Source of the DNA: Thermoplasmatota archaeon
GTDB taxonomy: Archaea; Thermoplasmatota; E2; DHVEG-1
Direction: 5' to 3'
Length of the DNA: 23,554 nucleotides
NCBI GenBank assembly: GCA_030605515.1
Contig: JAUWIE010000035.1
Span: forward strand, 1-23,554
Shown piece by piece: positions 18,564 through 23,554 of this stretch. Made by a program: the position numbers and the translations under genes. Under the pieces are notes generated by a model. That model worked only from the letters and a program-made list of their open reading frames with translations. It searched no databases and was not told the origin of the DNA. Position 1 is the stretch's first letter, and each line of letters begins with the position of its first letter.

Positions 18564-19106
18564 ATGGATAATAAAGCTCAGATGATGGTGTTAGAAACAA
18601 CTCTTTTTGCAGCGATAATACTCATAACACTCATTTTTCTTTACCAGTTAAGTCCTTCATCAATATCAGTTGATAAATATACAAATGATTTAAAGATCAT
18701 GGGAGATGACGCACTTCATACAATATATAATGATATCCCCCCATCAACATTTCAAGGATATACATCTCATAGATTAACGCATTACTTTATAATAAATGAT
18801 TATAGTGGTCTATCAAGAGATTTAAATACTCTACTTCCTCAGACAGTACTATTTAATATTTATATATCCAATGGAACAAAAACTGTGTTTTGGTGTAATA
18901 GTTTTGGAGAAAACGATGCTGAAGATAAACTTCCATATTCAAACCCTATAACAATATCTCACTATGCTATATCAATTCATCCTGATTATTTAACCGGGTT
19001 CTCAAATGAATTCTATTTTGATATTAGTGAAAGTGAACTTGTCAATAAATTCAATGGATATGAAGGCTGCACTTATGATATATTACTTGAAATGTGGTAT
19101 AAATGA
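18564..19106 (+). CDS. Minor pilin-like protein, family 3, unit B
   Basis: This 180-aa protein starts MDNKA followed by QMMVLETTLFAAIILITLIFLYQLSPSS-type sequence, nearly identical in pattern to the gene at 9264, with cleavage expected after Ala5. Shared motifs are YQLSPSS, LPxTVL(F/Y)NIY, NGTKTVFWC and the ending EMW. AAGGAG at 18548-18553 lies 10 bases before the ATG. It overlaps the next gene by ATGA. It is clearly the paralogue of the unit A gene. A minor pilin or pseudopilin role is inferred from the leader and operon. Confidence 0.8.
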   Translation: MDNKAQMMVLETTLFAAIILITLIFLYQLSPSSISVDKYTNDLKIMGDDALHTIYNDIPPSTFQGYTSHRLTHYFIINDYSGLSRDLNTLLPQTVLFNIYISNGTKTVFWCNSFGENDAEDKLPYSNPITISHYAISIHPDYLTGFSNEFYFDISESELVNKFNGYEGCTYDILLEMWYK

Positions 19107-19651
19107 ACAATCAAAATAATAGAAAAAAATATTACAAGAATAATCTAGTAAATTATAAAAATAGAGAAAGTTCTAACTCTGATAATGCTCAAATGATCTT
19201 ACTCATGGGGATTCTTCTTGCAATTTCAGTTATCCTAATATCCTCTATTGGTGCTGATATAGCTGATCTTGATATCGGAATTTCAACAGAACGATCATCA
19301 TCATTGTTAACTGAATTTATTCATATCCAAAACGCTTTTGGGCCTTCATTTAATTATAATCTCGTTGATCTTAATATTTCAACAATACCACTACAGGTGA
19401 TTTTCTATGGAAATATGACCAATGAAAACATTACAGAAGCATTCAACAAAACAAGAAATAAGTTTTATATTTTAGAATTGCAACATGATATCCTTTTTGA
19501 CGCTTATTTAAATGATTATTGGTATACAACCCATAATATTGATGGTACTTTGACCTATTCTGCTGATGTCACACTTGAACTTGATAATGGTTTAACAAAG
19601 ATATCACGAGATATCGTGTATTTATTGATTTGTAAACCGTATACCAAATAA
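19103..19651 (+). CDS. Minor pilin-like protein, family 4, unit B
   Basis: The 182-aa product has a polar, basic leader of about 30 residues ending SDNA, followed by QMILLMGILLAISVILISS. Motifs shared with 9782 are TERSSS, FNYNLVD, FNKTR and a lone Cys near the C-terminus (LLICKP). The start overlaps the previous stop as ATGA, so translation is probably coupled and the two products are likely needed in similar amounts. Function beyond a pilin-like subunit is not known. Confidence 0.77.
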   Translation: MNNQNNRKKYYKNNLVNYKNRESSNSDNAQMILLMGILLAISVILISSIGADIADLDIGISTERSSSLLTEFIHIQNAFGPSFNYNLVDLNISTIPLQVIFYGNMTNENITEAFNKTRNKFYILELQHDILFDAYLNDYWYTTHNIDGTLTYSADVTLELDNGLTKISRDIVYLLICKPYTK

Positions 19652-19670
19652 AAAATATTGAGATGAATAT

Positions 19671-21182
19671 ATGAAAAAAAGAAGTATTCGAAAAGAAAAA
19701 TTTGGAGTGACTTCTATCTTAGAAGCCTCTACTTCACTTGGCATATGTATAATACTTCTTATTGTTTTTTTCCTCATGTTAAATAATATCTACAATGTAT
19801 ATGATAACCCTATTGGTGATATGAAAAATAAAGCATTTGATATCAGCGAGAAAATAATAAATTTTCCAGGTCTTAGTATCGAATACAGCAAGAACTGGGA
19901 AAATGATCCTATTGTTGGCAAGATCATTAAAGACTTTGGTCTTTCAGAACTTTTACTTGTGGAATATGGTGTTTATAATGATAGTATAGATGACTTTTTT
20001 TATAAATCTAAAACATTTTATGGTGCTACACTTGATACTCCACCGCCTTGTTTTCTCGCTGGTACAAAGGTAGTAATGGCTGATGGCTCGTATAAGAATA
20101 TTGAAGATATAATAATTGGTGATTTTGTTAAATCCTTTGATGACTTTAATAAGATCATCAACTCCTGTGTAACAAATGTTTTTCATCACTCTCCTGAGGA
20201 GATGACTAATTATTATTTAAATATTAATAATAAATTAAGGGTTACGCCGAATCATCGTATTTATTCTAATGGCTTATGGGCTTATGCTAATGAACTTAAG
20301 GTTGGCGATCTATTATTTTGTAGCGAATCAGACTGTCATATAAATTCAATAGAAAAAATTTATAATAGGCAACCTACTTTTGATTTAAAAGTGGGAGATA
20401 CTCATAATTATTTTATAGCATTTGACTCAGCTGAAATCCTTGTTCATAACCAGGATTCATATACCAATAATATGCGTTCATATCCTTGGCTTCCAGTTGG
20501 TAAAGATATCTCCCCTAGTGAAATTGATAATTTTAGACCAGTTGGATATGATTACCATATTGTTCATGTTGATAATCCACATAAGGATTTAGTAGGTCCT
20601 GGTAATTATACATATCATCTCTATAGCAATAATAATATTCAATATGGGGTTCTTAATATTGAAAAAGTTAAGAATTTTAAAAGGCTTTATTGTAAAGATG
20701 TACGGGAGATTTTAGGGTTGAATACAACAGATACTAAATGGTATAATTTTAACATTGTAATAAAAACATATAATGATATAAGTAATATTAATCAAACATT
20801 TGGAATGTTTCATGATACTTATACCGATGCTGTTGTCTCTGTTACAAGACCTGTGCTAGTATATAGAGAGCCGTTTCAATTTCCTTGTCCTGGTGAGTTT
20901 TACTTTAAAAACTCTTATTATTTGAAGGGGACTCTTACTGTTTATATATTTCAAGGAGGGGAATCTGCTCTTTGTGGTGATGTAAACGATGATGGAACAG
21001 TTGATGATGATGATCTTACATATTTACAAAATTATATGTTTGCAGAAGGTCCTCCTCCAGTTCCTTTATGTACAGGGGATATAAATGGAGACTGTAGTCT
21101 TGATATTGCAGATATAGTTTATTTAAACGCCTATATCAATACAGGTGGACCACTACCGATTGATCAATGTTGTGGCTGTTAA
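19671..21182 (+). CDS. Pilin-like protein with inserted Hint domain and C-terminal dockerin-like repeat, family 5, unit B
   Basis: The 503-aa protein has a basic leader (MKKRSIRKEKFG) and then VTSILEASTSLGICIILLIV. Core motifs YNVYDNP and NFPG match the unit A paralogue (YTVYDRP, NSPG). Residues 127-260 form a Hint domain (CFLAGTKVVMADG to LVHN, followed by Gln), replacing the PKD-like domain of the A copy. The core resumes at PW (about 275) and reaches TVYIFQGG. Residues 433-503 add two dockerin-type calcium loops, GDVNDDGTVDDDD and GDINGDCSLDIAD, each followed by YLxxYxxxGGP-like helices; the protein ends CCGC. The dockerin is absent from the A copy. Ribosome site is weak (GAGATGA just upstream). 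Anchored outside the cell by inference; the dockerin suggests docking to a cohesin-bearing partner not seen in this window. Confidence 0.85.
   Translation: MKKRSIRKEKFGVTSILEASTSLGICIILLIVFFLMLNNIYNVYDNPIGDMKNKAFDISEKIINFPGLSIEYSKNWENDPIVGKIIKDFGLSELLLVEYGVYNDSIDDFFYKSKTFYGATLDTPPPCFLAGTKVVMADGSYKNIEDIIIGDFVKSFDDFNKIINSCVTNVFHHSPEEMTNYYLNINNKLRVTPNHRIYSNGLWAYANELKVGDLLFCSESDCHINSIEKIYNRQPTFDLKVGDTHNYFIAFDSAEILVHNQDSYTNNMRSYPWLPVGKDISPSEIDNFRPVGYDYHIVHVDNPHKDLVGPGNYTYHLYSNNNIQYGVLNIEKVKNFKRLYCKDVREILGLNTTDTKWYNFNIVIKTYNDISNINQTFGMFHDTYTDAVVSVTRPVLVYREPFQFPCPGEFYFKNSYYLKGTLTVYIFQGGESALCGDVNDDGTVDDDDLTYLQNYMFAEGPPPVPLCTGDINGDCSLDIADIVYLNAYINTGGPLPIDQCCGC
20049..20450 (+). other. Hint (intein-like) domain in the family 5 unit B protein
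   Basis: These are residues C127-N260, 134 aa, without an endonuclease. Block A is CFLAGTKVVMADGS with IIGDFVKSFD; block B is VTPNHRIYSNG with T-x-x-H; block F is TFDLKVGDTHNYF; block G is ILVHN. The +1 residue is Gln. It is diverged from the other Hint domain (for example a different spacer before the TxxH block), so the two are not a recent copy of each other. Surrounding extein residues PPP and QDSY align with the PKD boundaries in the paralogue. Confidence 0.88.
20967..21179 (+). other. Dockerin-like double repeat
   Basis: Two 12-residue calcium-loop-like segments with D/N at alternating positions are each followed by a short helix with YL; the spacing and GGP endings fit dockerin type I. 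Cys residues flank both loops and the tail ends CCGC, which could form disulfides. A calcium-dependent interaction with cohesin is inferred from the family. Confidence 0.75.
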
Positions 21183-21215
21183 AACTCAAACTCAGGCGGA
21201 TCTATCATTTCTTAA

Positions 21216-21223
21216 TATATAAA
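21216..21223 (+). promoter_or_regulatory. TATA box candidate for the RNase P/ribosomal block
   Basis: TATATAAA lies 49 bases upstream of the ATG at 21272, in an AT-rich gap after the surface-protein locus. Transcription would begin near 21245. A second AT stretch (ATAATATA) just downstream is an alternative. Confidence 0.45.
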
Positions 21224-21271
21224 AAATAATATACCTCCAAAGCTTTTATCCCAGTATCTTCTGGTTTTATT

Positions 21272-21592
21272 ATGTCAAGGAGAAACGCGAGAGATAAAAA
21301 AATCCAAAAAATAATTGCTCAAAGGCGAATTATTAAATTATTTAGCTTAGCAGAGCAATATGCCCTTGCCGGTAGGTATAATTTGTCAAATCGTTATGTA
21401 AATATTGCTCGTAAGATATCTATGAGGTATTTAGTATCTATCCCAAAGGAATATAAGAGAAAGTTTTGTAAGAATTGTTATTGTTATCTCTTACCAAGTG
21501 TTAATTGTAGAGTGAGAATTCATCAAGGTAAACTAGTAATTTACTGTTTTAACTGTAAAAAATATATGAGGATACCATTGAAAAACAAGTAA
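21272..21592 (+). CDS. rnp4: RNase P protein component 4 (Rpp21/Rpr2 family)
   Basis: This 106-aa protein has a basic, helical N-terminal half (residues 8-55, with LFSLAEQYALAGRYNLSNRY) followed by a zinc ribbon: C66-x2-C69 (FCKNC) and C92-x2-C95 (YCFNC). This is the Rpp21/Rpr2 layout; members bind the RNase P RNA with Rpp29 and help process the 5' end of pre-tRNA. Extra Cys at 71 and 79 are not expected ligands. Length is normal for archaea. There is no clear Shine-Dalgarno sequence, so the transcript may have a short leader. It lies upstream of rps19e, on the same strand. Confidence 0.85.
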   Translation: MSRRNARDKKIQKIIAQRRIIKLFSLAEQYALAGRYNLSNRYVNIARKISMRYLVSIPKEYKRKFCKNCYCYLLPSVNCRVRIHQGKLVIYCFNCKKYMRIPLKNK

Positions 21593-21612
21593 GATTTGCC
21601 TATCCGTTATGC

Positions 21613-21620
21613 TTAAATAA
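21613..21620 (+). promoter_or_regulatory. TATA box candidate for rps19e
   Basis: TTAAATAA lies 62 bases upstream of the chosen rps19e start, with transcription expected near 21640. The 82-base gap suggests that rps19e has its own promoter. Confidence 0.4.
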
Positions 21621-21674
21621 CTTACCGTTTATTACCGTACCCAAATTTATCCTTATATGGGAGTAATGCATAAT

Positions 21675-22127
21675 ATGACAACAGTTTATGATATTCCAGC
21701 AAAAAACTTAATAGATGGACTTGCAAAAAAGCTGCAAAAAGATGGATCTATTATACCACCTGAAGGTAGCAACTTTCTTAGAACAGGAGTAAACAGGGAA
21801 AATCCACCTGAAGATAAGAACTGGTGGTATACTCGATGTGCAAGCATTCTCCGTAAAATATATATCAATAATGGCATCGGTGTTGAGCATCTAAGAGCAG
21901 AGTATGGTGGCAAAAGAAATCGTGGTTCAAAACCTTATAAAGCCCGTAGTGGTAGTGGATCTATTGCAAGAATTGCTTTACAACAGCTTGAAAAAGCAGG
22001 ACTAGTAAAGAAAGTAAGAGGTAAAGGCCGATTGCTTACTCCAAAAGGTGTATCTTTTTTAGATAACACCTCAAATGAAATTATGAAGGATATTGTTGGT
22101 TACTATCCTGAGTTGAAAAAATATTAA
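21675..22127 (+). CDS. rps19e: 30S ribosomal protein S19e
   Basis: I place the start at ATG 21675 (150 aa), giving MTTVYDIPAKNLID, the usual archaeal S19e beginning; upstream ATGs at 21657 and 21666 would add up to six residues. GGGAG lies 11 bases before the chosen ATG. Family motifs are present: DKNWWYTRCASILRKIY, a glycine-rich YGGKRNRG segment, and a winged-helix C-terminus with ARIALQQLEKAGLV and LTPKG. S19e is a small-subunit head protein found in archaea and eukaryotes, needed for 30S/40S maturation. It starts the S19e-PDCD5-L39e-L31e series conserved in many euryarchaea. Confidence 0.95.
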   Translation: MTTVYDIPAKNLIDGLAKKLQKDGSIIPPEGSNFLRTGVNRENPPEDKNWWYTRCASILRKIYINNGIGVEHLRAEYGGKRNRGSKPYKARSGSGSIARIALQQLEKAGLVKKVRGKGRLLTPKGVSFLDNTSNEIMKDIVGYYPELKKY

Positions 22128-22154
22128 AAGAATAATAATAGGGTATCTTGGTTT

Positions 22155-22490
22155 ATGGATGAAGATTTAGAAAAACTGAAGAAAAAAAGACTTCAAGAGT
22201 TACAACAGCAGATGTCTGTTCAGGATTCATTGGAGGAACAAAATTTACAACAACAGGACTTTGAAGAAAAAAAGAAGCAAATACTAAGATCGCTTCTTAC
22301 AAATCCTGCTAGGGAGCGTCTTGGTAGGATCAAAATCGCTCGTCCTGAAATCGCAGAATCAATTGAAAACCAGATAATAATGCTTGGTCAAAGTGGCCAA
22401 TTGAAAAATAAAATAAATGATGAGCAGTTACGTATCCTGCTTTCAAAGATCATTCCTAAGAAAAGAGATATATCTATAAAAAGAAGGTAG
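22155..22490 (+). CDS. PDCD5-family nucleic-acid-binding protein
   Basis: The 111-aa protein has a long charged helix at the N-terminus (EDLEKLKKKRLQELQQQM), a Gln-rich linker, then the compact helical core with ILRSLLTNPARERLGRIK and ARPEIAESIENQII, and a basic tail. This is the archaeal PDCD5/TFAR19-related family, commonly annotated as DNA-binding protein. Location between S19e and L39e matches the family's usual neighbourhood and suggests a translation-linked role. Function in archaea remains uncertain; length is normal. Confidence 0.93.
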   Translation: MDEDLEKLKKKRLQELQQQMSVQDSLEEQNLQQQDFEEKKKQILRSLLTNPARERLGRIKIARPEIAESIENQIIMLGQSGQLKNKINDEQLRILLSKIIPKKRDISIKRR

Positions 22491-22496
22491 ATGTAT

Positions 22497-22655
22497 ATGT
22501 CAACACATAAATCACTTGGTAAAAAGAATCGTTTAAATAGAGCTATGAAGAGTAACCGTCGTGTACCTGCTTGGATTATGATTAGAACAAATCGTAGGTT
22601 CACTCGTCATCCAAAAACACGAAATTGGCGTAGAAATAAACTTAAGAAAAATTGA
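22497..22655 (+). CDS. rpl39e: 50S ribosomal protein L39e
   Basis: This 52-aa protein reads MSTHKSLGKKNRLNRAMKSN, continuing with RRVPAWIMIRTNRRFTRHP and ending RNWRRNKLKKN. It is a full-length L39e: very basic, with the VPAWIMxRTN and RNWRR signatures. L39e lines the ribosomal exit tunnel. I chose ATG 22497 over ATG 22491 because family members begin MS.HKS; an AAGGTAG sequence overlaps the end of the previous gene as a possible ribosome site. It lies six bases after the PDCD5 stop and just before rpl31e. Confidence 0.95.
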   Translation: MSTHKSLGKKNRLNRAMKSNRRVPAWIMIRTNRRFTRHPKTRNWRRNKLKKN

Positions 22656-22660
22656 TTACT

Positions 22661-23308
22661 ATGGCAGAAGAAATTGAAAGAATATATGTTATACCTTTGA
22701 AAAAAAAGAGGTTTAAATCATCAAAAGCTGCACCTCATGGTATTAAAACAGTGAAGAAGTACTTAACAAGGCATATGAAGGTTGAGCAGGACAAAATTTG
22801 GATAGATGATTCTCTTAATAATGCGATATGGTCCAAAGGGAAATACCATATACCAAGTAAAATCCGTGTGAAAGCAGTTAAGTTTGATGATGGAGTTGTA
22901 GAAGCATATTTACCTGAGCTTGAATTTAAGAAATCACGAAGAGAGCTTTTAAGAGAAGAAAAAGAAAAGAAAGAACCAATTCTCAAAAAAGAAGAAGGAC
23001 CATCTGAGGAATCTGAAGAGGCTACAGGTGCTGATGATTATGCGATTAGTCCATCTGCTGATGGTGAAGTAAAAATTAAGAAAAAGAAGGCATTAAAAGA
23101 CAAAGAGGAAAAGAAACCTGCTAAGAAGACAGCAAAGAAAACTAAAAAACCTGCTAAAAAGGAAAAGAAAGAAGAAAAACCAAGTAAACCAAAGACTTCT
23201 AAGAAGAAAGAAGGCAAGAAAGCAAAAACTACAAAGAAAAAATCACCCCCTAAAAAAACAACATCTTCTAAAGCTAAATCTACGAAGAAAACAACTAGTA
23301 AAAAGTGA
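22661..23308 (+). CDS. rpl31e: 50S ribosomal protein L31e with long Lys-rich C-terminal extension
   Basis: Start at ATG 22661 gives MAEEIERIYVIPLK and 215 aa; an in-frame TTG at 22652 overlaps the L39e stop and is less likely. Residues 1-87 are a complete L31e: ERIYVIPL, then AVKKYL-like IKTVKKYLTRHMK, DKIWIDDSLNNAIWSKG and PSKIRVKAVKFDDG. L31e sits near the tunnel exit of the large subunit. The remaining about 128 residues are not part of the family: an acidic stretch (KKEEGPSEESEEATG), then a Lys/Pro/Ala/Thr-rich tail like the C-terminus of histone H1. Most archaeal L31e proteins have about 80-100 residues. The tail may bind nucleic acid, though this is inference. Confidence 0.93.
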   Translation: MAEEIERIYVIPLKKKRFKSSKAAPHGIKTVKKYLTRHMKVEQDKIWIDDSLNNAIWSKGKYHIPSKIRVKAVKFDDGVVEAYLPELEFKKSRRELLREEKEKKEPILKKEEGPSEESEEATGADDYAISPSADGEVKIKKKKALKDKEEKKPAKKTAKKTKKPAKKEKKEEKPSKPKTSKKKEGKKAKTTKKKSPPKKTTSSKAKSTKKTTSKK

Positions 23309-23330
23309 TTTTTTTATTGTTTCAGCGTTT
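23309..23330 (+). terminator. T-rich putative terminator of the ribosomal block
   Basis: Seven T immediately follow the rpl31e stop, with more T tracts further on. No hairpin is needed for archaeal termination. The remaining gap to about 23415 is AT-rich and shows no coding signal. Confidence 0.45.
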
Positions 23331-23377
23331 GGATAATTCTCTAAAATCATTTTTTATGCATAAATATTTCTTTATTC

Positions 23378-23385
23378 TTTATAAG
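23378..23385 (+). promoter_or_regulatory. TATA box candidate upstream of a structured RNA
   Basis: TTTATAAG fits the archaeal TATA consensus. Transcription would start near 23405-23412, just before the first arm of the inverted repeat at 23421. Confidence 0.45.
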
Positions 23386-23411
23386 ATATAATAGTTATTT
23401 ATGATTAATTC

Positions 23412-23554
23412 TAAAGTAAATAGAATCGCCTAAAATCTGCTATCCCAATCGGAGCAGAGCTCCGGGGCATTACGCAGATTTTCAAGACGGCGATTCTAAC
23501 CTTCGATGACCTATGGGTCATCTTCGGTAAATAACTCCGGATGTTCAGATACTG
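23412..23554 (+). ncRNA. Candidate structured RNA or structured 5' leader, unidentified, incomplete at window end
   Basis: A GC-richer stretch in AT-rich surroundings folds into nested stems: TAGAATCGCC (23421-23430) pairs with GGCGATTCTA (23489-23498), AAAATCTGC (23432-23440) with GCAGATTTT (23474-23482), and CGGAGC (23450-23455) with GCTCCG (23459-23464) around an AGA loop. A separate hairpin pairs GATGACC (23505-23511) with GGTCATC (23516-23522). I see no tRNA T-loop, RNase P or SRP signature, and no clear box C/D or ACA. Strand is assigned from the TATA-like element; the repeats themselves are symmetrical. It could also be the leader of a gene beyond the window. Confidence 0.5.

Noticed and set aside
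23420..23500. tRNA gene, on either strand
   Set aside because: The 10- and 9-bp stems are too long and nested rather than cloverleaf-shaped, and there is no GTTCRAATC-type T-loop or matching D-arm.

Overview
The window is a low-GC archaeal chromosome segment. The right end carries a ribosomal and RNA-processing block found only in archaea and eukaryotes: RNase P subunit Rpp21/Rpr2, ribosomal proteins S19e, L39e and L31e, and a PDCD5-family protein. Upstream elements look like archaeal TATA boxes, and the secreted proteins carry short class III (prepilin-type) leaders. The gene order and the pilin-like protein types point to a euryarchaeal or Thermoplasmatota-like lineage; this is an inference without any search.

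About 21 kb (1-21182) is a surface-protein locus. It is best read as two tandem copies of one five-gene unit, preceded by the end of one more relative of the first gene. Each unit has the order family 1, 2, 3, 4, 5. Family 1 is a pilin-like protein with a conserved C-terminal beta domain. Family 2 is a pilin-like stem with a DUF2341-like domain and right-handed beta-helices. Families 3 and 4 are minor pilin-like proteins of about 170-182 aa. Family 5 is a pilin-like protein carrying an inserted domain. Unit A is 1631-11440 and unit B is 11511-21182. All ten proteins start with a short leader ending in Gly or Ala, directly followed by a hydrophobic stretch. The likely role is a surface filament or a membrane-anchored pseudopilin complex displaying adhesive or carbohydrate-binding modules. 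No secretion ATPase, membrane platform protein or prepilin peptidase is encoded here.

The striking feature is that paralogues keep the same core but differ in what is inserted into it at matching places. Family 5 has a PKD-like domain in unit A and a Hint (intein-like) domain in unit B in the same slot; the B copy also ends in a dockerin-like repeat. Family 1 is a plain 331-aa protein in A, but in B it contains about 900 extra residues, including a second Hint domain. Family 2 contains a DUF2341-like domain split in two by a beta-helix insertion of about 1,500 aa in A and about 350 aa in B. Both Hint domains keep the N-terminal Cys, the TxxH block and a C-terminal His-Asn, but are followed by Lys or Gln rather than Cys, Ser or Thr, as in type A bacterial-intein-like domains.

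The right end (21272-23308) is a compact housekeeping cluster on the same strand. After L31e the sequence is AT-rich, then becomes a GC-richer stretch (about 23415 to the window end) with nested perfect inverted repeats downstream of a TATA-like element. It is a good candidate for an unidentified structured RNA or a 5' leader of the next gene.
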